NCBI GenBank assembly: GCA_018135685.1
Contig: JAENPR010000348.1
Location: 62,001 to 126,000 of the forward strand
Direction: 5' to 3'
From: Themeda triandra
Taxonomy: Eukaryota > Streptophyta > Magnoliopsida > Poales > Poaceae
DNA length: 64,000 bases
The notes under the pieces are model-generated. The model searched no databases. It saw nothing but the letters and a program-made list of their open reading frames with translations, and was not told the origin of the DNA. The translations under genes and the position numbers were made by a program. Shown here in pieces: positions 42,346 through 54,984 of the stretch (the stretch's first letter is position 1; each line of letters starts with the position of its first letter).

Positions 42346-44597
42346 GCAAATAGTAGATATTGGTATATTTTGTTGGACTAACCCCTGCAGAAAAACTTCC
42401 AAATCCAAATCGGGTAAGTCAAGAGATGAACTCACATACGAGATGAAGCAAGGCATATGATGAACTCCAACAACTTCGCACAGAAGACGTAGCTCTTTCA
42501 TCATCCAAGAAAGAATTGAAAGAATTTATGGTGTGCCTATTCATGGTGAACCTGCCAAATCACCACTTCAGTGATGGAACAAAGGAGGAGACATGAGTGC
42601 CCCAAGAAGGATCTACATCAATAGCACTCACCCAAAGGAAGTGGATGAACAAGGCGACAAGCTATGAGCAACATTGAGGACATCATAGCATTGAGCCCAA
42701 AACTTGAGCTAGGACACCAATGAGAAGCTGGGAGAAACTCACCTCATTTTGGCCATTCAAAGACCTGCTCTCATTGTTCTTGAAGACACCATCTTGCACG
42801 TCGGCAGCAAGGACAAGCATAGCATGATAAGCATGCATCCTTATGTCAACCAATCACCATCAAGGGTTGACTACCGATCAAGCCCAAGAAGGCCATGAAC
42901 AACTACATTTGCAAGATGATGTCCCTATGCCATTGGAGATGAAGCCTGCATATAATTAATGATGTCCCTTCCTTGATCATCAATATGGATGGCGTATCAT
43001 TAACTGCAACTCTTCTCCATGCTGCTAGAAGACAAAGACCGTCAAGGAAGAACCCGAGTCTACATCTCCAATGAACATCAATTAGTCAACCAAGGCTCAA
43101 CAAAAATCAAGAATGGTTGACAAAAGAAGATCATACAACTATCTGCATCCTCATATCCTGGATTGGACAAAGGCAAAGGAGAGATCTTTGCTCTAGAATC
43201 AAGATCCCTCTCCAACGGACTTGAACGAGAGGATGGACAGGTGTCTAAAGAACATAGAGTTACAACACACTTCGAGGGATGATTCAACACACACATTTGG
43301 CTTCCAAGTGACGAGCAACAACAAGCTTGGGGGAGGAAGGCCGCCGACTCCTCTAATGATGATCCAACAATGCTCTTCCTCTTCTCAAGCCCCGTCACTC
43401 CGCACGCCGGTTTGCAATCCCTCCACTCGCAATTACTTCCTCTCTATAAGTTTGGTTGTTTTCTATAGATATCATACACATAAATCAAACTTAAGATAAA
43501 CTAAAATCAATCCTTAAGAGAAGAAGTAATGTTGAGTAAATGTTCAACCCAACTTTTCTGAAGCATCGAATATGACCTTTACCTCTATGACAAATCTACC
43601 CTTGTTATTATATTCCTTCGGGTATGTGTTGTCCACTAATCCTCTGCAGAGAAGAAATGATAAGTGGAGCACAAGTTCTAGGGAAAGGACCACTAGAAGC
43701 ATCTACTCTTCATACCAGGGTGCTCCAGTGATAAAGTTCTGAACCTGCAACATGCACACTAAACAAGATGCTGCTAGCATCACAATTAAAGGTTCACTTC
43801 AAACCGTTGGAGAAGGAGAGAACATGGATGACCCCTTCCTCAAGAGATATCGGCTCAAGAGGCGCAGTTCTCAAGGTCTCTACCTTTGGGATCAAATCAT
43901 GCACCAAAGGATTGAACATGACAAGAAGTCCTATTCGAGGACTTAAAACACCGAACCCTTGCCAAGGAGGTAACTTGGTAGTTATCCATATTTCCCACTT
44001 CAGCATTGCATAAGTTTTTCCTTTAGCATATTTACTTTCTCGCATAATCGTTCTTGTTGCATATTTACTTTGCTTTGCATCCGCATTAGAAAAGAAAATA
44101 ATTTTGTCTTGCATTGCATCTAGAAAATGCTAAGCCCCATGTGAATAATTTTGTGGTGCGACAGCCCACAAAGATATCCCTGTGGTGGCATAAAAATAAG
44201 TTTTCATCTTAGTTGCATTTTTTCTGTCTACATACCATAAAATATAAAATTGCAAAAAAATATTAGGATCCTCCTGAAAAGATTTTATGTTAAGAAGGTT
44301 CTAGACATCCAAGGCTTAAAGGGTTATCACTAATGCTTAATCAGTTCCACAAGCTTTGTTGTCTATTTGAGCTTCAGAATTTAAAGGATCAAGAAGAGCT
44401 AATGTGCGTAAGGACGTCCCCTGTCCCTTGTCGGAGTGTTGTCTTCAACGGTCGCATTCTTGTCTCTACGGCCATTATCCCCGACACTCCGGGAGGGGCA
44501 AAGAGACGCCTTCACCGCCACTCAGCAACACCAATGGACTACGTCAACATCCGGCTTGGGGGAGAGCACCCCTTGTATCCAGCTAAGTATCACTAGC

Positions 44598-44626
44598 TTA
44601 TCTATCTATCTATCTATCTATCTATT
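44598..44626. repeat. TATC microsatellite
   Basis: About seven TATC units in the retrotransposon interior. Confidence 0.95.
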
Positions 44627-45164
44627 TGTTAAGTTTCAAAATAAAATAAAGAAGAGTATGTGAAAAGTCTGCCTGCTAAAATGAATCCTACGAATAAGCT
44701 CTTATATGGAAATGATGAATAGTTGCTCGCCTTAATTCCTTTCAAGTACCTAGTTTTCAACCTTGCACTCTCCCGAGTTTTGGACACAACTGTTTAGATT
44801 TGAGATTTACTCGAACCCGAAACTTGTGGGTAGCGAATGCTTGATCTAAGTCTAGGTAGTTGACGGATATGATATGGGAAAGTTTTGAGAGTCATGTCCA
44901 TCTTGTTCCTAGAGATGCTAGAGTTTCGAGAGTTTATCTTTTAAAATCTTAAAATTTCTGCATGATGAGTTCCCGTATGACGAGAGTTCAAAATTCCTAC
45001 CACGGCCCATACATTCATGCTTGCTAGATTAGGAAAACCCATCTATTTACATAGATCATATTGTAGGCTTGAGTGTAGTCTTTATAGGCATTGAGTGTGG
45101 TTATGCTGTGGACCCATAAGGAACCAGATACAGTTAAAGTCAATACTATGTGCTCTCCATCCAA

Positions 45165-45480
45165 TGATCTATGCTACTTCTGTCCTCAGAAGCATGCACC
45201 CATTTTATATTCATTCTGTGCTACTTCTGTCCCTAGAAGTACCGCCTACATATAGTTCCACATCCACCACATATTGTGCTATCTCTACCCTGGAGATACG
45301 CACCTATGCTGCTCCTATCTTGGGAGTACGCATTCCCCCACATATTATGCTGCTCCTACCCTGGGAGTACGCATCCATCCATCCATCCATCCATCCATCC
45401 ATCCACAAAATACATACGCCACTCATTTCACTTCATCCAGAAAAGGTTCTACTCCTATCCTGGGAGTGAACATCTAGAAA
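45165..45480. repeat. Degenerate tandem repeat (about 55-60 bp) with ATCC microsatellite
   Basis: CTGCTCCTA(T/C)C followed by (C/T)TGGGAGTACGCA, or a close variant with ACTTCTGTCC, recurs about six times. Units are separated by ACATATTRTGCT-type spacers. A run of about eight ATCC units lies at 45373-45404. An AAAG run follows at 45588-45611. Confidence 0.8.
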
Positions 45481-46325
45481 TAATCATCGCCGTTCCATTT
45501 GCCTACATAAAATCTCCAGTCATTATCATTTCAAGTTATACACTCCCCGTTGCTAAAGTTTCGTTTTCAGAGGATTGGTTGCTAAAAAAAAAAGAAAGAA
45601 AGAAAGAAAGAGTAGCCAAGTCCTTCCTTTCAAGAAGTTTCAAGGTTTCCGAATAAAGGGAGTCATGTTATCCCCAAAGGAGCAAGTGTAGAAGTAGATG
45701 TTCACCAATTGATCACTCCTCATAATCATTTCCTCATCTTATCATCCATCCCATTTCCTCATTCACATGCACATTCGACTTTATTATTATTTTAGTTCCT
45801 GTTGGATCTATGGTTTAACTGTGCAATATATGCAAGTGAGTTTGAGTGTCTCCCCACCTATGAGCTCCACATAAGCCTATTAGAAAGTAGGGTGAGAGAG
45901 AGAAGGCTCTTTTCACTATGCCTTAGTTCCACAAATACCACATATTCGAGAGAAGAGAGAAGGCATACACTACTCATGCCTTGGAGAGGATCCAAAAATA
46001 CCACAAATGAGAGACCCGAAAGGTTCATACAAGGAACTCGAGTTTTATTTGAAAATCTTGCAAAAACTTCTCGGAATAATAGTTGATCAAAGAGCGAGAA
46101 ACATAGCGCTTGACTTGACCGTTCGTCTTTCAACCGCTCAAGACCCAAGTGACGGCTACAAGCCCCATGGTGAAAGGTAATATGAGTAAGTTTTGAGTCG
46201 AATAGTTCACTCTAATCCGGAGGAGAGTTCTTGTTTGAACGCATGTGTACTTTTGAGGCGTGAAAGCATTGTAGCAACTCCCGATCCACACCGAGTTTAT
46301 CTTCGCTCGAGACGAGCAAAAGGTA

Positions 46326-46338
46326 AGCTTGGGGGAGT
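46326..46338 (+). other. Polypurine tract of the Ty3-like element
   Basis: AGCTTGGGGGAG immediately before the TGTTGACGG LTR start. Sites of this form prime plus-strand synthesis. Confidence 0.7.
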
Positions 46339-47530
46339 TGTTGACGGTCGTTAAGTGCCAATTTTTACCGTCAACTAAACATGAGAAAGGACTAAAATAT
46401 GTTCACCAACTAGATATAGGGGTTACACCGATGTAATTCCACGAGTTTTGGTGAATGTCATTTGTTTCATAGGTGTCACCTGAAAATACCCAAGGAAGGC
46501 CCACATGTCAGGTTTACATAGAGATAATCGGGAACCGGTAAAAATTCATGTAACTGGAAGGTTCGAGAAGGCTCGGACCAAACGGGAGCCCGAACGGGCT
46601 AGGTGGGGAGTCGCCGACTCCCCCTTGAGTCGGCCGACCGATCGCCGCCGAATCGCCTCGCGGATCCCTGTTCCACCGCCTTTGAGGATGAATAATAATC
46701 GTCCGTTTAGGTCGGTTTGATCCGAGGGCTGCGGTGCATCCTAGGGGGCTATATAAGCGGGGCCCCCGGCCCCCGGAGGAGGCATCCCATGAAACCCTAA
46801 TTCATTATTTCCGAGAGGATCAAAGTGAGAGGGGTCCCTTGAATGGATCTCCTCCCTAGAGCCTAGCATTCAAGATAGATAGAGAGAGTATAGGGTGGAG
46901 GTAGAGTTGGAGGAAGCCCGGCATGTCGGTGTCTCCTCTCCGGTTGTACTGCGGATCAAGTCTCCTAACCCGAGGCTTGGTTCTAGGATCATTCCGCAAT
47001 TCAACTTCGATACTAGTAAGTTCTTGTTATTATTGCTCTTTGGTCTATGAGTTTACTTTATTCGCTTCCGGTTGGGAATAGAGTAATCGTTCGAAGCGTA
47101 AGCGTGGTGCTTGGGCTAGGTTCACTCATAGATGCTCCCTATCCGGCCGGAACCGTGGTAGTATCGGGGAGATGATGGTCCCTTTGTTACCTTTGTAATC
47201 CACTTCCCGTCGCAGGTAAGGTAGGTCCAAAAGTGCTAGGTTAAGCATCCTCTGTGGTGTCTTTTCTTAGGTGCTCCCATAGAGTAGTAGTTGCAAAGCT
47301 TGCCATAGGTTGGAAGAAGACTGTGGTAGTAATCCTCTCTATATCGCTCATTTACCTTGTCTGTAGCTCAGGGGTTAAGTATAGACTTGGGTTAGTAAGA
47401 TGCACGTTTTCTCCTAGCGGATAAATAAATAACGATACTCGGAATATCTCCGGGTGAAGTGCTCACCGATATCCGTGCGCTTGCGGATTATTTCTCTTTG
47501 ATTCTTTCGTGTGCGTATCTAGTATCAACG
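46339..47530 (+). repeat. 3' LTR of the Ty3-like element
   Basis: Begins TGTTGACGG; the end is near TATCAAC(G), roughly its inverted complement. It contains a TATA-like TATATAAGCGG at 46750-46760, the likely promoter. The exact 3' edge is uncertain by a few bases because the terminal CA seems mutated. No second LTR exists in the window. Confidence 0.65.
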
Positions 47531-47537
47531 AAATCTT

Positions 47538-50500
47538 TGTCCAAGGTGGTACTTGTGGTTACAATCACCGACCTTCCAGGCGAGGTTCCTTGTCCGGAGA
47601 GAAGACAAAAGGCTATACAGGTTGTGTCGAGTGCCTAGACGAAACTGATGCGGTACACCTACCCAATAACTCAAAAATGGTTATATTGGGGCACCGTAAG
47701 TTCCCGCCTATTAAACACGATTCCGAAAAAACAAGATAAATTTTGATGGACATGTTGAGACACGCAAGCCTCCTAAGTATCAAAACGGGAAACGAGATAC
47801 TTGCGTAACTTAACAAACCGGACGTTGTTCTTGGCAAGGGGCAAGGGGCTAAAAAGCGCCTTAGGAGAGCATCTCGGAAGAAAAAAATCGTATTTTGGAA
47901 ACTACCTTATCTGGCCATTTTTGTCCGTACGCCTTTGTCTTGATCCCATGCACGTTACTAAAAACGTGTGCTTTCACACACTTAACACCTTGATGAACAC
48001 CGGGGGTCACATAAGGATTCGTACGACACATGCAAAGACATGGAGTATTTGGGAATCGAGGCCGAGCGCATCCCGTGGTTCAAGAAAATGGCCAATATAA
48101 ACTTCCGGTTGCGTCTTGGACACTAAGCAAGAAAGAGCGAGGAGATGTTAATTTCATTCTTCGATAAACTAAAAGTTCCGACGGGCTCTTGTGCAAACCC
48201 AAAGAGGCTAGTGAACAAGAAAGAACGCAAGTTCAACTATGGACCTATGAAGGCCCATGACTGTCATGTCATTATGACTCAATTTCTCCCAGCTGCCTTG
48301 CGTGGTATCCGACGGAAGATGTTCGCAAAGTGGTCACAAAGTTGTCTTTGGTTCATGAATGCGATCTCGAAAAAGGTCATTGATCCGAGCACGCTACAAC
48401 AGCTACAGGACGACATTGCTAAAGTTCTCTCTGGTTTAGAGATGCAATTTCCACCAACTTACTTTGATATGTCAGTCCATCTTCTCATTCACCTAGTTGA
48501 CCAAATAAGAGCACTTGGTCCAATGTACCTACATCGATGTTCCCTTTCGAAAGGTTGATGAAAGTTTTCGGAAGTATGTTAGGAACAAATTCAGACCGAA
48601 GGGAGCATGGTTGAGGGATGGTCAACGGAGGAGTCCATTGAATTCTGCACAAATTATATGGACATCAACAAGGCGGAGTTCCCGAGTCCCGTCACCAAGG
48701 CGGACTAGGTGGCAAAGGCACACTAGGTAGGAAACCGTGTACGGTAGATGACTATGTGTCTTGGACACGTGCTCAATTCACTGTTCTCCAGCAAGCCAAG
48801 GAGGTGATGCCATACATTGAAGAGCACCGTCAAGAGTTGCTACGTAATTATCCGCAAAGGTTACGGGCTTGGCATCATAAAAAACATAAAATCGAATTTG
48901 TTGACTGGTTGCGACGTCGCTTGCTTACTGTAACGTTGGGTAATCAACTGGACAAATTAGCCAGGGGGCCTTTGTAACAACTCCAGTTTTAGGGTTAGCA
49001 AAATCTTGCATCATGAGCATGATCATCACATAAGCATCATTATGGCATTTTTGTGGCAAATTTTGAGTGCCTATTTTAAAAATACAAAAAGGGGTTTTCA
49101 AGGGTTTTTCCGAAGTCATACTTGGGGTGCTTTTCTCAAAATGAGGCTTTAACAAAGTTTATAGAGAAGAATTTTTGGAGAAACTTTTGTTTTGACCCCA
49201 ATTTATGAAAATGACTTTTGGTGCTTCAAAAATGGCAAAAACAGCTTCAAAAATTAATTTTAAAGGTATTTTTGAGGCCCCAAATTTTTATTTCAAAATC
49301 TAGGCAGAATCTGCAAAAACTTTCTACATGAAAGTTATTCATCTTTTAATTTTGAGAAACTCTTGTTTTTGGACCAAATTCAAATTCGCAATATTTTGGA
49401 AAATATGGGCAGTCAAAATTTTCAGTTCAAAAGTGGACAAGGTGGGACCCACCCGGCCCCACCCGTCATCAACCTCCCCCTCCTTTCCCCTTCCAGCGCC
49501 AGCGCGAGCGCCGCGTTAGCGCCGACCGCCTTAGCCCGCGCGCTGCCGCTCGCCGCCGTACCGCCCCCGCTGCGCCACGCCTCGTCTGCCCGTCCTGTCG
49601 CCGCGACTGCCCCGCTTGTCCCCCTCGCCTGCCCGACCGCAGCCCTGCCGCCTCCACTTCCGCCTGCGCCGTCGTCTCGCCATGGAGGATGCCGCACGCC
49701 GCGCCGCGCCACGCGAAGCCGCCAAGCGCTCCACGACGGCAACGGGCGCGACGCGAGGCACTCAAGTACCCGCCAGCACGCCGCCCCGCTGCCCTGCTTC
49801 CCTGCTTCGCCCCGCTGAGACGCGCCGCGCCGGGCCGCCATCGCCATGGCCGTCCGCCGGACCGCCCGCGCGTCCGCCCGCGCCCTCCCGGTCCGAAGTG
49901 GAGAGCCAGCGCCTATAAAAGCTCCGCCTCGTCCTCCAGAACACGTCGCTCCTCTCCATTTCCTCTTCCTCCCGAGAGAGCACCTCGGAGCCCGCCATGG
50001 CCGACGCCATGCGCCGCTCCGACTAGCCGCCTCCTCGCCCATCCATTCTCTCCCCTGAGAGCGTCACCGAGTCCGCCTCGCCTTCCTCCACCATCCCCGC
50101 GTGACCAAGCTTCGATTCGACCCAAGGTTGTGGCCAATCGGCCGTTTTTCCCTCCGCCGTCGGGCGCCATGCGCCGGCGAGCCTCTCCGGCGTCGCCGTC
50201 CGCACGCGTCCGCCGCCGTCCTCACCCCCTGGTTCGCGCACTAGCTCCGCCTTGTCATGGCGAAGCCCGTAGGCATAGCCAAGCTCGCCGCCGAGCCTTG
50301 CTCCGGCGTGCGGCCCGTCGCCGAGCCGCGCCGCCGCCGGCCGTCGCGCCCGCCTTTTTCCGTGCACGATAGCCACCATTTTCACCACGCCGTGTCCGCG
50401 CCGCCGCCACGAGCACCACGGTGCCATCCGCGCAGCCGGAGGTGCCGCCGTCGGCAAGTTCTCGCCGGCCGACGGCGGTGCCCCGCCCTCCGGTGGCCGA

Positions 50501-53500
50501 CAGGTGGGCCCGTTGTCGGGACCCACCAGTCAGTGCCACGGCGCGGGCGCCTTGGGTACACCGCGCCGGTACGCGTAGCAGCGCGGGTCCACGTGTCGAT
50601 CCGTGGGGAAAGTCCCGGGTGCGCGTAGCGCTTTAGGTTATTTCCGGTTTTAAAAAGGATTTTAAATTGATTTAAAGTTTCCAAAAATCATATCTCTCTC
50701 ATTTTAAGTCCATTTGGGGTGATTCAAATTTCTATATTTTTCTTATGATGAGCTTTATGCATGTAGAGTATTGGTTTATTTTTATTAAATACTTTTCTGT
50801 ACTGTTTTATTTAAAGCCTTTAATTGCTTATATATTGTTAAATGCATAATAAATCGTAGGTTTATCAGAAAAATGTGATTCTTGTTTTGTTGCTCTAGTT
50901 AGGAGATGCTTTATCTAGGAAAAATATTATTTATATATGTCATGTGTAAAAATTGCCCTGTTTAATAATTGTGCTTGCTTTGCTTAGAGTTTAGGAAATT
51001 CCTAATTAATTATTTATGCAAGGTTTAGACTTGATAATTTTTATAGGGTGTTTTTATGCCTATAAGTAGCTGTTAATCACTTGAGATCTGTTGTTTGACA
51101 CTTTTCATAATGCAAAGTATTTTTAGGTCTTGGATTAATGCTGTCTTGTCTTTTTTGTATAGAATAAAGGGTTCACTGTTTTGACCAGAAAAATTTATGG
51201 TAGGCTTGTTGTTACCTAGCTTAGCTACTGTAATTTTTGTAGATTTTTCTGAGCAGTATAGCTATAGGTTGCTGTTATGCCCTATTGTAATCGTGATCGG
51301 TTAATCATCGATGTCTAGGTTAGCTAGTGTTCTCGCTGTGTTTAATTAGGGTCATAAATAGTGTAACATGTTAGGATATGTTGACTACCTTGTAACTTCA
51401 CGATTGGTTCATCATTATCATCATACGCCTTAAGTTCGTATTGCATTTCCAGTATTCATACGCACGATGCATCATACAGGATTGCCGGAAGGGGTGACGC
51501 CAGTAGTTCCCGAGGAGCCGGAAGGAGAGGAGCAGGGAGCAAGCTTGATCTTTGCGGAGGCGGACGGGACGAGGATCCGGACGCTGACTTGCCCGAGTGC
51601 CCGACCATCACCCTAGCTCCTTTGAGAAAGGCAAGCCCCGGAGCATTACTCCTACGGTTTTCAAAATGTTTTACTTGGGTCATTTATTTATTATGATGCA
51701 TTAAGTTAATAGGCGTTGACTTGGAACCGTTTCTTGCATTATGAGCACCTTGATCCACTCCGAATACTTGTTACCCTAATTAAGTTCGGGATCTCGCTTA
51801 TGCTTAGCACTGCTTAATTAGATCGGTAGAAGCCGGGTGATTGACCCTCATCCGCGAGGTAGGTGGTTACTACCCTATGGTTGATACTATGGAGGTTGGT
51901 TAGAGAACATAACCATGTGGCCTTGATAAATCACGACTAGTCGGAGTTGTGGTGTGTTAGACCACGGTACTTCGGCGATGTCACTTAATAGGACTATGGC
52001 CTTGTACGTCCTCGGATCATGTTGAACAATGCCTCACAGATAGCTGGAAGGATGCGGACATCCGACCGCGAAGCCTTGAGGATGTTTGGGCCGGAATTTC
52101 AACGGAGTTGAGTGTGTTGCCCACAGCGCGGTATTAAAGCCGGTGGCCGGTCGCGCCGGAGGTACCGGTAGCCGGCATGCCCCGGCCGCAACCGTATTCG
52201 TTGAATTCCGTGTTTCCACCCGAATAGACCAAGGTGACCGTCACTCGTTCGCGGCGAGTGTGGTTTGTGTGAGGAATACTCGCCGGTTGGTTTGCAATCG
52301 ATTATAATCGCCATCGTTCCGGACGGTGAACACTTGACCGAGCAGCGGCACTGTCGCAAATCATTGTGAAAATAGGATGGTTATGGTTCTATGTGTTGAT
52401 CTTTGGTATGCTCAACCCTGAAGGATAGGATAGCATTGTTTGCTCATTCCCCGGAGATGAAGTAGTACGGTGCTAACCTAGTGATGTCGGGATCCTACTT
52501 AGAAGATGATAAGCTAGAGAGTCCTTTATCACTAAATGATTATTTAATAAGCTCATCTCTTTTTCGCAAGTTTAAAATAGTCAGCTATCCCACTTATAAA
52601 GCCTTACATACTCCTTGGTGTCACTTTATTTTTGGTTTATGACGGGTAAGTCTAGCCGAGTACCTTCTTGTACTCGGGGTTTTATTCCCTTGTTGTTGCG
52701 AGATGGTGAGATATTCTATGGGTACTTGCCCAACATGCTTCTACCGCTTATGGGGATGAGTAGATCGTGGGCACGATCAATCTATCTATCGTACCTCTAT
52801 CTTTGTTATCGGATGTGATGTTGGACCAGGCACTATGTTTCAACTAAGTGTGCGTTTGTGAACCAAAACCTTTATTTGCTTCCGCAATTTGGATTTGAAC
52901 TTGGTGTTGTAATATTTATTTCGTACTCCGATGTAATCTACTATTTGTGAACCTATGTATCATTATGAACCGTTGTATGTTGAACTCAATTCGATTCGGG
53001 CAAATTTTGTATTGTTGAAAGTTTGAAATCCTTCGAGATTTCACGGACTACCGGGTTGATATAGCCACGAGTGTGCTAATTAAGTTGCTTTGGCGACTTA
53101 TAAGTACATTGTGTTTATATTAATTGGACGGTTCTGTTACAGCCTTCTAGTCACTTTGTTAAGTACCAGGGATATGAGGTCAATGGTTTCACATTTTTCA
53201 CCGAAAAGCAAGATGAAAAGAGTGCAAATCAGAATAGTGGTGTTTGTTTCAATGCTGAAGACGAAGACGGCAATGTGATTGAGACATACTATGGTGTCAT
53301 AGAGGAGATATGGGAGCTATCGTATGGCTTGGTGCGGGTAGCCCTTTTTTTGCAAGTGGGTCCATCTAAACGAAATCAAGAAAGAACCGGATGGGTTGAC
53401 TATAGTTGACCTTAAAAGAGCGCATACAAAGACGACCCCTTCATCCTCGCAAAAGATGCAATGCAAGTGTTCGACGCAACAGACAATGCAAACAACGCGA

Positions 53501-53648
53501 GAAGTGTAGTCTTTCAAGGCAAAAGAAAGATTGTCGGCGTCGATGAAGTGACGGATGAAGAAGGCTACAGGGGCTATGAGGAAATTCCTGCATTCGGGTC
53601 GACCGTATCCCTAACTAACATTGGAGAGGGCGACGAACCGCTTACATA
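47538..53648 (+). pseudogene. CACTA TNP2-type transposase, copy B, N-terminus missing, split by solo LTR
   Basis: 47538-48972 repeats 40567-42005 of copy A at very high identity (GSLSGEKTKGYTGC, NSKMVILGHRKFPP, PTYFDMSVHLLIHL, RQELLRNYPQRLRAWHH). It resumes at 53142-53648 with VKYQGYEVNGFTF-equivalent sequence and runs to the natural end (VFQGKRKIVGVDEVTDEE, SLTNIGEGDEPLT, stop at 53647). It begins at the LTR edge, so the N-terminal 420 codons or so are lacking. Its indels differ from those of copy A, so the two copies decayed separately and are not an assembly repeat of one locus. Confidence 0.85.
48973..53141. mobile_element. Solo LTR, 4169 bp, with 5-bp target duplication
   Basis: Begins TGTAACAACTCC and ends GTTCTGTTACA. 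GCCTT flanks both ends (48968-48972 and 53142-53146). Copy A of the transposase (near 42002) shows the uninterrupted site with one GCCTT. No second LTR, primer site or polypurine tract is present inside, so an LTR-LTR recombination left one LTR. The interior mixes AT-rich sequence with a GC-rich block (49450-50600) in which overlapping open frames on both strands are not credible genes. Family is unclear; very long LTRs starting TGTAACA suggest a chromovirus (Tekay-like), which is inference. Confidence 0.85.
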
Positions 53649-53999
53649 AGGCGCGATCATAATGAGGCCCTTATTGTTGATCCACCTAAGGATAGTTAGA
53701 TTATTGATAACTATGTAATCGTAGTCGGACTTATTGTTCACGAACTATATATATGTATTCTAATTAATATTCTTGTGTACCTCTAAACTAGTATATGGTA
53801 GATAATTTTTTTTTTGATTTATTGAATTGAACTTCTTTTTTATAAACAATATATAAAAGATATGCCTTGCACTTAGAACACATATATAGCTCAAGCGGTC
53901 AAAACTCAAATTGATTTTTTTGTTGTCGAGCCCTGAGTTCGAATCCAAGGTTGGCTCGACTTATTATTTGTAAAAATGTAACCGTTGGACCCTATCCTT
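53649..53999 (+). other. TNP2 3' UTR and AT-rich spacer with tRNA-like segment
   Basis: Low-GC sequence after the transposase stop. Within it 53893-53952 has a box A-like TAGCTCAAGCGG and, about 45 bases on, a box B-like GTTCGAATCC. No cloverleaf closes, so it is a tRNA-derived relic (SINE head or tRNA pseudogene) at best. Confidence 0.4.
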
Positions 54000-54740
54000 T
54001 GCCGGTTCGTATCATAAACCGGTAGGGATTTTATATCACTACCGGCTTGTGAGAAGGGATGATAGGGAGATTCCAAGTGGAGTGCTCCTGCTCCCTCTGA
54101 TCACCACAGCAGGAGCACTGCTCCCACCTACCACGACAAGAGCTCTATAAAAAGGCCCTCCAACCTCTAGAGCCTCTCCATGACAATGGCTACTTGTGTT
54201 TGTGTTCTTAGATTCTCCAGTATTTCTAAATACATAGCTTCTTTGTGGCAGAAAGCCCTCCACATACAAATATCGACATGCTTCATAGTAGTCACCAAAA
54301 TGGTGCATAGATTGGTGCTAGAAGAATTCTCTCGAATAGCTATGCGACATATTAGTGTCTCCGGCGAGGAGGGAAAGAATTTCCTCCGGGGTCTTGGTGT
54401 TGCTAGTATGAGGATCGCTTGCAAGTCCCAAGATTGGGCTTGCAAGTCCGTATGTGAAATCTACATGGCCGGAGAAGACATTGAAGATTGCACGACCCCA
54501 TGATAGCCACCGAACCAATGACACGAGAGATGGCCATGCACGCGCCGGTTGCTTCGACCGTCCCACGGAGGAGTTTCTGCGGTGCGTGGTTGCCTTCCTT
54601 GATCATCTCGAAAGGCATAGTTCATAACCACCTCATCACTTTGTTGGACCATAGGATGCTAGAAGAATCCTGCGAGGTGGTTAAATTATAATGTGTTGAT
54701 AGACATGGATGGTAACATTGACGGTGAAAAAATAGTCTTT
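54000..54740 (+). other. CACTA promoter-like module 1
   Basis: CCGGTT/AACCGG hairpins (54001-54050), then an 11-bp perfect inverted repeat (GTGCTCCTGCT and AGCAGGAGCAC, 54091-54121 region), then TATAAAAA at 54146, then a possible short transcript with ATG near 54180. The body matches module 2 (55290-55880). The open frame 54180-54503 (107 codons) is not conserved as protein in module 2, so coding is doubtful. Confidence 0.5.
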
Positions 54741-54984
54741 GTTATCGTATTTGTAATTTGTTTATATTGTTTTTTTTCTTTTCTATCTTTGTAATCTCTC
54801 AGAATAAATATATCATTGTTTTTCCATCGTTCTTACTTCACACATTCCTTTCTTTAAAAATCTTACTTCACAGGTTCCATTGTTATCTAAACGAAATACG
54901 ACTCAAAAGGCATCCTATTGTTGGATTTACGCCGACCACGTCGGCGGGAATCAAGGCGTTCGAGAATCCCGTGCCCCGGCCCTT

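Larger units (their letters stand above)
42347..47530 (+). mobile_element. 5'-deleted Ty3-like LTR retrotransposon (interior tail plus 3' LTR)
   Basis: The right part has a purine tract (AAGCTTGGGGGAG) followed directly by TGTTGACGG, the start of a 1.19 kb LTR ending near TATCAAC at 47529. To the left is about 4 kb of non-coding or decayed interior with no RT or integrase motif. The 5' LTR and pol are gone. The left join (42346) cuts into the transposase gene, and the right join sits inside the second transposase copy, so the element once lay inside a CACTA. Confidence 0.65.

Noticed and set aside
49363..50628. Several 100-230 codon ORFs within the solo LTR
   Set aside because: GC-rich block with frames open in all phases; no protein motif, and the region lies wholly inside the LTR.
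53893..53952. Functional tRNA gene
   Set aside because: Box A and box B are present but no acceptor or anticodon stem closes, so I kept it only as a relic.
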